Source: Phenylobacterium sp. J426 | GTDB taxonomy: Bacteria > Pseudomonadota > Alphaproteobacteria > Caulobacterales > Caulobacteraceae | Direction: 5' to 3' | Assembly: GCF_024699945.1 (NCBI RefSeq) | Contig: NZ_JAJOMY010000002.1 | Location: 186,001 to 250,000, forward strand | DNA: 64,000 nt | Part shown: in pieces, positions 38,320 to 47,863 of the stretch | Numbering within the stretch: the first letter of the stretch is position 1 | Layout of the letters: every line of letters starts with the position of its first letter | Position numbers and translations under genes: made by a program | Notes under the pieces: model-generated | Database searches by the model: none | What the model saw: only the letters and a program-made list of their open reading frames with translations | Told to the model about the DNA's origin: nothing

Positions 38320-39822
38320 TCAGATTTCCTGGTTGTAGGCGCCCACCTGTGACCGTTTCGCGAGGCGCGGCTTCACCTCCTCGCGGAACAGCCGGCGCAT
38401 GTCGTCGTCGGACTGGGTGCTTTCGACCACCACTACGAGTTCCGGCTTGTTCGACGAGGCGCGGACCAGGACCCAGGAGCCGTCCTCGAGCGCGACGCGC
38501 ACGCCGTTCACGGTGACCAGGTCGGTGATCTTGCGGCCCAGGATCGTGCCGCCGGCGTTGGCGAAGTCGGTGTATTCGCGCACCACGTCGTCGACGACGC
38601 CGTACTTCTCCTCGTCGGCGCAATGCGGGCTCATGGTCAGCGAGGTATAGGCGACGGGCAGGGCCTTTTTCAGATCCGAGAGCTTCTTGCCCGGGTTGCG
38701 GTCCAGCATCGACAGGATGGCGGCCGCCGCGACCAGGCCGTCGTCGTAGCCGCGGCCGATCGGCGGGTTGAAGAAGAAGTGGCCGCTCTTCTCGAACCCG
38801 GCCAGCGCGCCCAGCTCGGCGGTTTTGCGCTTGATGTAGCTGTGGCCGGTCTTCCAGTAGACCGTCTTGGCGCCATTGGCCTTCAGCACCTCGTCGGTGG
38901 CGAACAGGCCGGTCGACTTCACGTCGACGATGAAGGTGGCGTCCTTGTGCAGGGCCGACAGGTCGCGCGCCAGCATCAGCCCGATCTTGTCGGCGAAGAT
39001 CTCCTCGCCCTCGTCGTCCACAACGCCGCAGCGGTCCCCGTCGCCGTCGAAGCCCAGGGCCACGTCGGCGCCGTACTTGCGCACCGCGTCGGCCATCGCG
39101 TGCAGCATCACGCTGTCTTCCGGGTTCGGATTGTACTTCGGGAAGGTGAAGTCGAGATCGCAGTCCATCTCGATCACGGTCGCCACGCCCATCCGGCGCA
39201 GGGCCTCGGGCGCGAACGCCCCGGCCGTGCCGTTGCCGCAGGCGGCGATCACCTTGAGCGGCCGCGTCAGGTTGGCCCGGCTGGCCGCATCGGCGATGTA
39301 GCGCTCGGCCACGCCCGGCACGTGCTCCACCGAGCCGCCGGGGCGCTGGACCCATTCCCCCTTCAGCACGATCTCCTTCAGCCGGCCCATCTCGTCGGGT
39401 CCGAAGGTCAGCGGCTTCTGGGCGCCCATCTTCACGCCGGTCCAGCCGTTCTCGTTGTGGCTGGCGGTGACCATGGCGACGCACGGCGCGTCCAGGTCGA
39501 ACTGGGCGAAGTAGGCCATCGGCGAGACCGAGAGGCCGACGTCCAGCACCTCGCAGCCCGCGGCCACCAGGCCGATGGTCAGCGCCTGCTTGATCGACAG
39601 CGAATAGGCGCGGAAGTCATGACCGACGACGATCCGCTTCTGGCCCAGCTCCTGGATATAGGTCCCGAGGCCCAGGCCCAGCGCCTGCACGCCCAGCAGA
39701 TTGATCTCGGGGCCGAACAGCCAGCGCGCATCGTACTCCCGGAAGCCGGTGGCCTTCACCAGCGGCTGCATTTCGTAATCGAAGGTATTCGGGACAAGGT
39801 CGGCGCGAGGGGCAGGCAGCAT
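38320..39822 (-). CDS. Phosphomannomutase/phosphoglucomutase (alpha-D-phosphohexomutase)
   Basis: 500 residues, normal for the ManB/AlgC class. The phosphoserine loop VTASHNENGWTGVK (TASHN 119-123), the metal loop FDGDGDRCG (259-264), the sugar-binding SGHFFFNPPIGRGYDDG and the C-terminal phosphate-binding RASSNKPELVVVVES are all present. The enzyme interconverts hexose 1- and 6-phosphates, supplying GDP-mannose or UDP-glucose precursors for surface polysaccharide. The frame is intact. It diverges from the membrane protein at 40033 with about 210 nt between. Confidence 0.93.
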   Translation of the reverse strand: MLPAPRADLVPNTFDYEMQPLVKATGFREYDARWLFGPEINLLGVQALGLGLGTYIQELGQKRIVVGHDFRAYSLSIKQALTIGLVAAGCEVLDVGLSVSPMAYFAQFDLDAPCVAMVTASHNENGWTGVKMGAQKPLTFGPDEMGRLKEIVLKGEWVQRPGGSVEHVPGVAERYIADAASRANLTRPLKVIAACGNGTAGAFAPEALRRMGVATVIEMDCDLDFTFPKYNPNPEDSVMLHAMADAVRKYGADVALGFDGDGDRCGVVDDEGEEIFADKIGLMLARDLSALHKDATFIVDVKSTGLFATDEVLKANGAKTVYWKTGHSYIKRKTAELGALAGFEKSGHFFFNPPIGRGYDDGLVAAAAILSMLDRNPGKKLSDLKKALPVAYTSLTMSPHCADEEKYGVVDDVVREYTDFANAGGTILGRKITDLVTVNGVRVALEDGSWVLVRASSNKPELVVVVESTQSDDDMRRLFREEVKPRLAKRSQVGAYNQEI

Positions 39823-40032
39823 CGGCGCTCCGGCAAGCTAAGGCGACTTGAGGCGTGACCTTGTACGTCGCGTCCACACGGAAGGTCTATCGCGCTCGCA
39901 GGGTTGGCGCGCGATGGTTTGCGATCCGCATCAGGTGCACGATAGACAAGCGTCTGATGCTGGCTAGGCTCGCCAGATGCCCGCACACGTCACACGCTAC
40001 GACGCCGCGCAACCAGCGGCTCGCCTACGATC

Positions 40033-41473
40033 ATGATTGCTTCAGAGCCCAGGCGCCGAGCGTTAGACGACTTGTCGGTCGCATTGTGCGCGTTGGGGGC
40101 TGCCGCCTGGATCATCTTTGCGCCGGCCACATTGAGTGACCCGGACACCTTCTGGCATGTGGCTGCTGGGCGCTGGATTCTGGAGCATGGCCGCGCGCCG
40201 ACGTCGGACATCTTTTCCTTCACGGTGCCGGGAAAGGCCTGGATCGCTCATGAATGGCTCTCCGAGGCTGTCATGGCGGGGGTGTGGCGCGTCGCCGGCT
40301 GGGCCGGACTGCTCATACTTTTCGCGGCCGCGGCATCTATCAGCCTGTGGCTCATCGTCGATCACGCCTCTCGCTACATTCAGGGCCCGGCGCTACTCGC
40401 GTTCGGAGGATTGACCCTTGCGTGTGCGGGGCCGGGTTTGCTGGCACGCCCACACCTCTTAGCCATGCCGCTCTTGGTCGGATGGGTTCTCATCTTGCTC
40501 CGAGCGCGGGCAGCTGAACGCGCTCCGCCATTGTTGACAGCGCTTCTGATGACGCTCTGGGCCAACATGCATGGCGGATATATATTGGGTCTGGTGCTCG
40601 CTGCGGGGTTCGCCGCTGAAGCTTGGCTCGGTAGCGCCAATCGCCTCGCGGTGGCCCGCACTTGGGGCGCTTTTGGTCTCGCGGCGGGTCTCGCGTGCCT
40701 GTTCACGCCGTTCGGTTTGGCAGGCGTGATCCATCCGTTCACCATCAGTTCAATGGCGATTCTGCCGAACATCAATGAGTGGCGTCCGGTCGACTTCTCC
40801 AAGGTCTCCTCACTTGAGATCGTCCTGATTGCAGTGCTTTTCGCCGCCTTCTCCCGAGGCGCTCGCCTGCCCAAGGTCCGGCTACTGATGCTTCTCGGTC
40901 TGCTCCACCTTGCTCTGCGACACGCGCGCCATCAGTTCGTGCTCGGCGCGGTAGGACCACTGCTCCTGGCGCCCGCCTTCCAAGGCGAACCGATACCCTC
41001 GGCGAGACGTCGACGAGGCGGTCTAGGTTTGATCGCAGGCGGAGCGACCATCCTGGCGGCCTTTACAGTCCTAGCGCCTCGCACCGACACTGACGCCCCT
41101 CAAGCGCCACGCTCAGCTCTCCAGTCCGTCAGCGAAGAGCTCCGCCGACGCCCTGTGCTCAACGACTACGATTTCGGCGGTTATTTGATTTTCCAGGGCG
41201 TGCGCCCCTTTATTGACGGTCGCGCGGACATGTATGGCGACGCTTTTGTCAGCCGTTACATCGACCTGGAACAGGGTGATAGGGGCGGCGATCGCCGCAG
41301 CGATAGATCGTTACAAAATCGAATGGACGATATTCCGCCCTGGCCGCGGAGCCATAAACGCGATGGATGCAATGCCGGGCTGGCGGCGCCTTTATGCGGA
41401 CCGGTGGGCGGTGGTCCACGTGCGGACGGCGCAGCCCGAGTTCAACATCGGACGTCGGGGACCATCATCTTAG
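40033..41473 (+). CDS. Polytopic membrane protein, possibly GT-C-type glycosyltransferase (one frameshift)
   Basis: About 479 residues. Around ten hydrophobic segments, an early DPDTFWHVAAGRWILEHGRAPTSDIFSFT loop resembling the acidic first periplasmic loop of GT-C enzymes, and a C-terminal soluble part (LNDYDFGGYLIFQGVRPFIDGRADMYGD). A break near 41275-41290 separates this from the expected end (AIAAAIDRYKIEWTIFRPGRGAINAM), which stops at 41473. The 3' end overlaps the convergent cpaA stop by 4 nt. Transfer of a lipid-linked sugar is inferred; the acceptor is unknown. Confidence 0.7.
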
Positions 41474-41937
41474 ATGACCGCTCGAGCGATGAAGACGGTC
41501 AGGAGCGCCGCCGACAGCGCTGGGCCGAACGGGACGGACTCCCTTGGGTTCCAGCCACGCCAGGGCGCTAAGACCAGAAGGGTCAGGACTGACAACAGAC
41601 TGGCGACGACAAAAGTCCAGGCGGCGCCGGAGGCGCCGACCCAGAAGCTGGCTGCCACAAGGAACTTAATGTCCCCGGCGCCGAGCTGCCCTTGCCGCTT
41701 GAGGAGCCGTAACACGCCCACCGCGGCCAGCAAGATCCCGAGCGCCAGCAACGCGCCCAGCAGCAATGCGCCAAGCGTCGCAAGTTCTGGCTCTCTGGCC
41801 CAGGCGAACGCGGCGCCGAGAAGCCCGATCGAGAGGTTTAGTACGTTGGGTATTCGCCGCTCGCGGAGGTCGATGGCGACCACGGGGATGAGGAGCAGGA
41901 TCAATACGCCGGTGGCGACGAGCGCCAGTCCGCTCAC
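41470..41937 (-). CDS. cpaA: CpaA prepilin peptidase of the Tad pilus
   Basis: 155 residues with four or five membrane segments. The aspartate protease motifs are visible: AIDLRERRIPN near the first loop and GAGDIKFLVA (G-x-G-D-x-K). CpaA/TadV cleaves the Flp prepilin and TadE-like pseudopilins. The GTG at 41937 was chosen because it overlaps the tadE stop (GTGA). It is the last gene of the minus-strand Tad locus. Confidence 0.85.
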   Translation of the reverse strand: MSGLALVATGVLILLLIPVVAIDLRERRIPNVLNLSIGLLGAAFAWAREPELATLGALLLGALLALGILLAAVGVLRLLKRQGQLGAGDIKFLVAASFWVGASGAAWTFVVASLLSVLTLLVLAPWRGWNPRESVPFGPALSAALLTVFIARAVI

Positions 41938-42359
41938 GAGCCGTACCAGCCGTTCGCGACAGAAACCGAATGGGCGATTTGCGTACCGCCGTTCGGCAAC
42001 GGCACCCAATCCGGTCCGAAATCAAGATTGCGCACGTCGTAGGTGACACGAACTCTATAGGTGTTCGGCCCCATGGGGTCCGCCACGGCTGTTACGGTTG
42101 CGGTGCCAGCCCGCACCAATGCGCCGTAGGACGCAAGAACGTCGGCGACCCGTGCTTGGGCGAGACTTAAGCGCTGTGCAGACGTCGCGCCGCCAACCGA
42201 CGCTCGCGCGCCCTCGGAGGTGGCGTGCACCACGGCCAAGTACACCGAAAGATATAGTGCGTAGCGGATGGCCCCCACGATCAGGAGCACCAAGAATGGT
42301 GCGAGGACCGCGAACTCGAGCGCGACGGCGCCCCGTTCGCGGTCCTTTGGCGACGGCAT
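41934..42359 (-). CDS. tadE: TadE-like pseudopilin
   Basis: 141 residues from MPSPKDRERGAVALEFAVLAPFLVLLIVGAIRYALYL, a class III prepilin-like signal (RG-AVALEFA) with a single hydrophobic segment. TadE-like minor pilins are processed by CpaA and needed for pilus assembly. Upstream in-frame sequence overlaps the pilin region and was excluded. Its stop overlaps cpaA. Confidence 0.85.
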   Translation of the reverse strand: MPSPKDRERGAVALEFAVLAPFLVLLIVGAIRYALYLSVYLAVVHATSEGARASVGGATSAQRLSLAQARVADVLASYGALVRAGTATVTAVADPMGPNTYRVRVTYDVRNLDFGPDWVPLPNGGTQIAHSVSVANGWYGS

Positions 42360-42387
42360 CTGAAGCAAGCCCGGCCGCTCTATGCCA

Positions 42388-42579
42388 TCAGCCAGGCATG
42401 TTCGCGTTGACCTTCGTTCCCATGTTGGTGAACGTGTTTGTGAAGGTGCCGTTGATCGTCCCCGCCACGGCGACCAGAGCAACCACCACCAACACCGCCA
42501 TGATGGCGTACTCCATGGCCGTTGCGCCCTTTTCGTCGCGAGCGAAAGTGCGAGTACGAGCGATGATAGACTTCAACAC
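42388..42579 (-). CDS. flp: Flp-family major pilin subunit
   Basis: 63 residues. The class IVb signature EKGATAMEYAIMAVLVVVALVAVAG shows a cleavage site after Gly (KG-ATAMEY) and a single hydrophobic helix. The mature pilin is about 45 residues. The GTG at 42579 was chosen over a further in-frame GTG 21 nt upstream because AGGGGG lies 6 nt before it. It is the pilus shaft subunit of this Tad system, with its own promoter. Confidence 0.9.
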   Translation of the reverse strand: MLKSIIARTRTFARDEKGATAMEYAIMAVLVVVALVAVAGTINGTFTNTFTNMGTKVNANMPG

Positions 42580-42620
42580 GATGGACCCCCTAAGCTTCAC
42601 GTGGCCTGCGCCACTCCAAA

Positions 42621-42650
42621 ATTATAACCCGAGCACGAGCTCATGCGCAA
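42621..42650 (-). promoter_or_regulatory. Candidate sigma70 promoter of the flp pilin gene
   Basis: On the minus strand TTGCGC (42650-42645), an 18-nt spacer and a consensus TATAAT (42626-42621) lie about 40 nt before the pilin start. An exact TATAAT is rare in this GC-rich DNA. A strong separate promoter fits the need for more pilin than assembly proteins. Confidence 0.55.
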
Positions 42651-42758
42651 TACGATTACCTGCGACATCTTCGCCAAATCCTCGCGGCGCAGCGCGGGGT
42701 GCAAGATATACACGTCGCACCTTGCACTGGGCTGCGCTGTGCGGGATCAACTGCTTGA

Positions 42759-44453
42759 TCACGTCACGAGAACCGGCCGGCCACAGCGCAAGCCGGTGAC
42801 GCTCACATCTGCGTAGCCGACCTGAACGCCGAGCGCAGCGAGCAGGGTGTCAACGATGGGCGTCAGCAGGGTCAGCGCATTGTTTGTGACGCTGAGCAGC
42901 AGATTGACGACCGGCTGAACGAGGCCGGTGAGGTCGAGGCCGAGCACTGTGACCGCGACCGCGGCTGTCGGAAGACTGAAGTTCGCGGCATTGCTCGAAG
43001 TCCGTTGGATGGTTCCAGACGCCGGCGGGACGCCGATCTGACTACCCTGGAAGTCAAGCGTCGCCGGCGTTCCGTTCGAGACCGACCCGAGGTTAACCGA
43101 CAGACGCGCGAGGCTTAGCCCCGCCAAGCTGAGCACGTTGAGCTCGATCGGTTGAGCCAACCCCACCGAGGCGACAGCCGGCGTGGCGTTGACGCGCACA
43201 CGGTTCATGCCGCTTGCGCCGCCGGCGCACTGGATGTCTGTAATCGTGGCGGTTGCCGGCGCTGCCTCGACCCTCAAGCTCAACGGCTTCAGGCCATAGG
43301 AGTTGAGATTCAGCGTCGCGCCGACGTCCAACTGCACCTGCGCGGTTCGCACCGTCGTCCCCTCTGGTCCCACGGCGAACTGCGCAGGCTGCACGACCTG
43401 CGCCTGCACGGTCGTGACGCCCAGCCCCGAGACGTTGAGGCTTGCGGTGCTCTGCGCATCGATCAGTTGAGCCGCTGCGATCGCCAGATCGAAGGCGTTG
43501 ACGCCCGCCGCCAGCGCTGTGGAGCTCTCGGCGGCCCCGAGGCCCACACGGTCCCAAACGTCCGCCCTTATCACATTCCCTACCCGGACCCGCTGGGCCC
43601 CCGAGGCTGCGGTGACGGCCGCCGCGATGGTGTTCAGGTCGGCCTGAGCCTGTGCGAGACTCCCGCCTCCAGCGCCGTTTGAACTCAGCACGGTGACGGC
43701 CGCCTGCAGCAGGTCGCCGACCGGGACCTGGCAATCGAGCAGCTCGCCGTACGTCCCAGCCTTGCAGTTGGCGCGGACGTTGAGCTCCTCCAGCAGCGGC
43801 AGGACGTCGACGGAGGCGGCGGCCAAGCCCTGATAGCTGACCGCGTCCAGAGACACCCCCCCGCCGCCAAGCAGGGAGGCGAACATCGCATTGAGCGCGG
43901 CGGAGCGCTGCGTGTCGAGATTGGCCAGTCCGCTGCCGATCCGCACGCCCGCCTCGTCGATCCGCGCAGCCACTGCCGTCACCGTCGTGCGCAGCTGTGA
44001 AGCGGGCCCCCGGAAATAGAGCGCCGAAAGAATGATCGGCGGCGTCCCGGACGCGGTGACGCGGGCCGCTTCGGCGACGTCCCCGCTGGCGCAGCTCGGG
44101 CTGGCGCGGAAGCCACGGTCTGTGGCGGTCACCTCACTCCGGCAATAGTAGCCGAGCTCGGTCGTGACGGACGCTGCTTCCAGGTCTTCGGCGAAGGTCA
44201 CGTTGCGGAGCAGGATCGCCCGAACCTGCGCCTCGATCACGCTGGCGGCGGCCCCGTCGGCGCGCCATTGCACCGCCGACATGGCCGCCGCGTCCGTGGC
44301 GGACTGCAGAACCCGCCGTTTCAGGAACCACAGGCCGCTATCTAGGGCGACGCCGAGCACCCCGAAGACGACCAGCATCAGGATGGCCGTCATCGGGGTG
44401 ATCGCGCCGCGGTCGCCCGCGCCGCCAGAAAGCTGGCGACGGCCGCGCATCAT
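42759..44453 (-). CDS. tadG: TadG-like pilus assembly protein
   Basis: 564 residues. The N-terminus has DRGAITPMTAILMLVVFGVLGVALDSGLWFLKRRVLQSATDAAAMSAV, the TadG/TadF N-terminal pseudopilin-like motif with one membrane segment. The remaining 500 residues are a long extracytoplasmic region rich in small and aliphatic residues, without the von Willebrand domain found in some TadG proteins. Overlap with the upstream small gene is 4 nt. The frame is intact. Confidence 0.8.
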   Translation of the reverse strand: MMRGRRQLSGGAGDRGAITPMTAILMLVVFGVLGVALDSGLWFLKRRVLQSATDAAAMSAVQWRADGAAASVIEAQVRAILLRNVTFAEDLEAASVTTELGYYCRSEVTATDRGFRASPSCASGDVAEAARVTASGTPPIILSALYFRGPASQLRTTVTAVAARIDEAGVRIGSGLANLDTQRSAALNAMFASLLGGGGVSLDAVSYQGLAAASVDVLPLLEELNVRANCKAGTYGELLDCQVPVGDLLQAAVTVLSSNGAGGGSLAQAQADLNTIAAAVTAASGAQRVRVGNVIRADVWDRVGLGAAESSTALAAGVNAFDLAIAAAQLIDAQSTASLNVSGLGVTTVQAQVVQPAQFAVGPEGTTVRTAQVQLDVGATLNLNSYGLKPLSLRVEAAPATATITDIQCAGGASGMNRVRVNATPAVASVGLAQPIELNVLSLAGLSLARLSVNLGSVSNGTPATLDFQGSQIGVPPASGTIQRTSSNAANFSLPTAAVAVTVLGLDLTGLVQPVVNLLLSVTNNALTLLTPIVDTLLAALGVQVGYADVSVTGLRCGRPVLVT

Positions 44454-44716
44454 TTGACCCGGCTCGGCGTGCGGTCCGCGGGCGCGATGAGCTTGCCGGC
44501 CGACTGGCGATGGCGCGCGACGACGTCCGCCGCCTCACGTCCGCTCGACGGGGCCGCACGCGATGGGGTGGAGAGCTGAAGGGCCACAATATCGCGAGCG
44601 CTGGCGCCTTGCGGCGGATACCGGAGCGCCTGGTTGGCTTCGGGCGCGGGCTGCGCTAGGGCGGGGCTCGCCGAGGCCACAAGCGCCACGGCCATGATGA
44701 GAACGGTACATTTCAT
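44450..44716 (-). CDS. Small secreted protein of the Tad locus, unknown
   Basis: 88 residues. A signal peptide (KCTVLIMAVALVASASPALA, cleavage after ALA near 22) is followed by a polar 66-residue mature part with an ARDIVALQLSTPSRAA segment. It overlaps tadC by 4 nt upstream and tadG by 4 nt downstream, so it is surely translated within the operon. I do not recognise a family. A periplasmic helper of pilus assembly is only a guess from position. Confidence 0.7.
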   Translation of the reverse strand: MKCTVLIMAVALVASASPALAQPAPEANQALRYPPQGASARDIVALQLSTPSRAAPSSGREAADVVARHRQSAGKLIAPADRTPSRVK

Positions 44717-45606
44717 TTCGACAGGACTCCTGCGACTTCGGAGAAGCGCACAAACGCGGGCCCGGCGAGGATCACCATCAGCGCCGGCAGCAGGAACAGC
44801 ATCATGACGACGGTCATCTGCACGTTTTTCCGGGCGATTGCGGCCTTGGCGGTGAACACGCGACGTTCTGAGAACTCGTGCGCGAAGGCGCGCAGCGCGC
44901 CGGACAACTCTGTGCCCTGCGCCAGCGACTGACGGAACACCGCGGCGAGCTCTCGCGCGCCTTCGATCCCCAGTTGGTCGGCCCAGCGGGTCAGGGCGAG
45001 GTCGTAGGGCATGCCGCGCTGAGTGTCGGCCACCAGCCCGGCCACGGCCGCCTGCATGATCGGCGCAGCGCGCCCTTCGGTTTCCGCGAAGGTGCGGAAG
45101 CACTGGTCCAGGCTGACGCCGGCCTCCAGCATCATCAGCAGCACGTCGAGGGTATAGGGCAGCTCGGCGCTGACCCGCCGGCGACGGGCGCCGGCCATGA
45201 GGCCCAGAACCTGCTTTGCGCCGATGAAGGCGGCGCCGAACATCAGGATCGGCGCGAGGCGGGCGATCGGCGAGGCCGCGTTGAGCCGCCAGACCGCGAG
45301 CGCTGTGGCGAGCGCCAACAGCAACGCGAGCCCAAGTCGCAGCGCCGCGAACTGGAACACCGCGTCGGGCTCCCGCCGGCCGGCCGCGAACAGCAGCTGG
45401 CTGATCTCCTCGCGGTCCTGCGGGCCCAGCACCAGCAGCTTGCCGACGCGGACCTTCCAATCGGAGGACGGCGGCGCCTCGACTGCGGTCTGGATGGCGT
45501 CGAGCCGCTCGGCGACCTTCTGTTCGCCGACCAGGCGGACGCCGCCCAGGGCGATCATCGCTAGGCTGGAGAGCGCCAGCAGGGCAAGAAGCAAGCTCTC
45601 CAGCAT
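44713..45606 (-). CDS. tadC: TadC inner-membrane platform protein
   Basis: 297 residues, T2SS GspF-type fold. Membrane segments lie at both ends. The cytoplasmic core has ELPYTLDVLLMMLEAGVSLDQCFRTFAETEGRAAPIMQ and ELAAVFRQSLAQGTELSGALRAFAHEFSERR, typical of TadC. With TadB it forms the platform on which the CpaF ATPase works. The start overlaps the tadB stop by 1 nt. Confidence 0.9.
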   Translation of the reverse strand: MLESLLLALLALSSLAMIALGGVRLVGEQKVAERLDAIQTAVEAPPSSDWKVRVGKLLVLGPQDREEISQLLFAAGRREPDAVFQFAALRLGLALLLALATALAVWRLNAASPIARLAPILMFGAAFIGAKQVLGLMAGARRRRVSAELPYTLDVLLMMLEAGVSLDQCFRTFAETEGRAAPIMQAAVAGLVADTQRGMPYDLALTRWADQLGIEGARELAAVFRQSLAQGTELSGALRAFAHEFSERRVFTAKAAIARKNVQMTVVMMLFLLPALMVILAGPAFVRFSEVAGVLSK

Positions 45607-46529
45607 CAGAAGTCGAGCCTCATGACCCGCCGCATGACGAGAAGCCCCGCCCCCTGCAGGATCAGCGCGATGACGACGAACCGAACACCTTCGGGCTGTG
45701 TCCAGAGGAAGCTGATGTATTCGAAATCGAGCACCGCCACGATCGCCACCGCCACCACAGGCAAGGCGGCGATGATGGTGGCGCTGATCCGCGTTTCGCC
45801 GGTGGCGTTCTTCAGCTCGCGTGACACCCGCTTACGCTCCCGCAGGATGGCGGCAAGATCCGAGAGGATCGGACCGATGGCGCCACCGAACCGCATGTTG
45901 GTGCGGACCGCCGTCACCAGCATGTGCAGCTCCGCCACCTCGACGCGTTCCGCGGCCGCCGCCAGGGCTTCGGCCACCGGCGCCCCGTTCTGGACGCGGC
46001 GGGTGGCGCTCGCGAGATAGCGCTCCACCGGGCCTCCGGCAGTCTCGGTGGCGCGCACGAGCGCCTGCTGGAATGAGTTCCCCACGACGAGGAGCTGCCG
46101 GATGGCGTCGAGGTAGTGCGGCAAGGCCTCGACGAACGCGGCCATTCGATAGTTGGCGAGCTGGTAGAGCAGGAGGACCGGCAGCGCGCCGCCGGCGACG
46201 AACGCCGCCAGGACCCCGATGGGCCCCAGCAGCTGGAGCCCCAGCAGAGCGATCGCCGCCACCGCGGCGAGGTAGAGGCTTGCGCCGCCAGGCCCCACCC
46301 GCAGATCCGCGCGGGCCACGGCCAAGCGTATGGAGCGGGGGCTCGCCGCGATCAGGGTCTCCACCCAGTCGGTTCGGATCGGCGTCCGATCGAGCCCTTC
46401 GAGCCTGAGCGTGTCCAGCCGGCTGGCGACAATCGCCTCCGCCTGGCGGCGCGCGGTCGCCCGCCGCAGCGCCAACACGCCGGCGGCGGCCAGCGCCAGG
46501 AGACCGAGCAGAACGGTGGCGACGATCAT
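45606..46529 (-). CDS. tadB: TadB inner-membrane platform protein
   Basis: 307 residues, T2SS GspF-type. N-terminal membrane segment, two central ones (VAAIALLGLQLLGPIGVLAAFVAGG), the core LPHYLDAIRQLLVVGNSFQQALVRATETAGGPVERYLASATRRVQNGAPVAEAL and a C-terminal pair. TadB precedes TadC in Tad operons. It overlaps cpaF by 4 nt. The frame is intact. Confidence 0.9.
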   Translation of the reverse strand: MIVATVLLGLLALAAAGVLALRRATARRQAEAIVASRLDTLRLEGLDRTPIRTDWVETLIAASPRSIRLAVARADLRVGPGGASLYLAAVAAIALLGLQLLGPIGVLAAFVAGGALPVLLLYQLANYRMAAFVEALPHYLDAIRQLLVVGNSFQQALVRATETAGGPVERYLASATRRVQNGAPVAEALAAAAERVEVAELHMLVTAVRTNMRFGGAIGPILSDLAAILRERKRVSRELKNATGETRISATIIAALPVVAVAIVAVLDFEYISFLWTQPEGVRFVVIALILQGAGLLVMRRVMRLDF

Positions 46530-47863
46530 AGTTTCGTCGCCCCCCAGAGGCGGGGGGGCCCGCCAGCTGTCTTGAGGCGATGAGCGAAAAAGGGGCGGGC
46601 GGACATGGTTTCGAACTCGCCCTGCCCGCTCAGCGGCGGTTGTTCGTTGAACCGGTAGAGCTGATTGAGGCTGTAGGCCTCGCCCTCCAGTCCGGTAAGC
46701 TCAGAGATGGAGGTCACCCGGCGCCGGCCATCGGCCATACGTTGCACGAAGACGATCAGCTGGATGCTGTTGGCGATGAAGCGCCGGAGGGTCTTGATCT
46801 CGCCGTTCAGGCCTCCGAACCCCAGCAGCATCTCCAGGCGGCCGAGCGCATCGCGATCGGAGTTGGCGTGCAGCGTCGCCATCGAGCCGTCGTGCCCGGT
46901 GCTCATCGCCTGCAGCATCTCGACCGCCTCGGCCCCGCGGACTTCGCCGAGGATGACACGGTCCGGACGCATCCGCAGCGCGTTGCGCATCAGGTCGCGC
47001 GAACTGATTTCCCGGGCCCCGTCCACGTTCGCAGGCCGCGTCTCGAGGCGTACGACGTGCTCCTGACGCAAGCGGAGCTCCGCGGCATCCTCAATGGTGA
47101 TCAGACGCTCGGAATCATCGATGTAGCCGCTCAGCATGTTGAGCAGGGTCGTCTTGCCCGAGCCGGTGCCGCCGCTCACCAGGATGTTCAGGCGCGACGC
47201 CACAGCATTGGCTAGGAAGTCCAGCATGTCGCGGCTGATCGACCCGGCCCGGACATAGTCTTCGCCCAGCATCGGCTGCGGCTTGAACTTGCGAATCGAA
47301 ACCATCGGCCCATCCAGCGCAACAGGCGGGATGATCACATTGACACGTGACCCGTCCGGGAGCCGGGCGTCGACATAAGGGTTGGCTTCGTCGATGCGAC
47401 GGCCGATCGGCCCAACGATGCGGTGGATGATGTTCATCAGATGCGCGTCGTCGCGGAAGCGCACCGGCACGCTGGACAGCCTGCCGCCGCGCTCCACGAA
47501 CACCTGCCGCGGGCCATTAACGATGATGTCGTCGACCAGGGGGTCGCGCAGGAGCGGGTCGAGCGGACCAAGCCCGCTGACTTCCTGGTAGAGCTCGTCG
47601 GCCAGACGCACTCGCTCGGTTGAGTTGAGCGCCAGGCCTTCGGTGGCCGCGTAGCGATGGACACAGTCTTCGATCGCGTTGCGAATGGCGCGCGGCTGGC
47701 TTTTCTCCGCCGTGAGCCCCAGCGTCTCCAGCTGTTCGAGGACAAGGCTGAAGATGGCGAATTTGGTGCTTTGATAGAAGTCGGACAGGCTCAGATTGCC
47801 AGCGGCGGCGCTGGAGGCCTCCGTCGCGATCGTCAGTCCGCCGGTGATGCCGCCCATGCTCAT
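46526..47863 (-). CDS. cpaF: CpaF/TadA pilus assembly ATPase
   Basis: 445 residues. Walker A SGGTGSGKTT (about 230-239), Asp box LITIEDAAELRL, Walker B region RPDRVILGEVRGAEAVEMLQAMSTGHDGSMATLHAN. It belongs to the same secretion-ATPase superfamily as VirB11 but to the Tad clade (long N-terminal domain, VDDIIVNGP). It energises extension and probably retraction of the Flp pilus. It overlaps cpaE and tadB by 4 nt. Confidence 0.95.
   Translation of the reverse strand: MSMGGITGGLTIATEASSAAAGNLSLSDFYQSTKFAIFSLVLEQLETLGLTAEKSQPRAIRNAIEDCVHRYAATEGLALNSTERVRLADELYQEVSGLGPLDPLLRDPLVDDIIVNGPRQVFVERGGRLSSVPVRFRDDAHLMNIIHRIVGPIGRRIDEANPYVDARLPDGSRVNVIIPPVALDGPMVSIRKFKPQPMLGEDYVRAGSISRDMLDFLANAVASRLNILVSGGTGSGKTTLLNMLSGYIDDSERLITIEDAAELRLRQEHVVRLETRPANVDGAREISSRDLMRNALRMRPDRVILGEVRGAEAVEMLQAMSTGHDGSMATLHANSDRDALGRLEMLLGFGGLNGEIKTLRRFIANSIQLIVFVQRMADGRRRVTSISELTGLEGEAYSLNQLYRFNEQPPLSGQGEFETMSARPFFAHRLKTAGGPPRLWGATKL

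Noticed and set aside
38168..39484. A 438-codon frame inside the phosphohexomutase gene
   Set aside because: Highly Arg/Gly-rich translation of the wrong frame; the true frame has all catalytic motifs.
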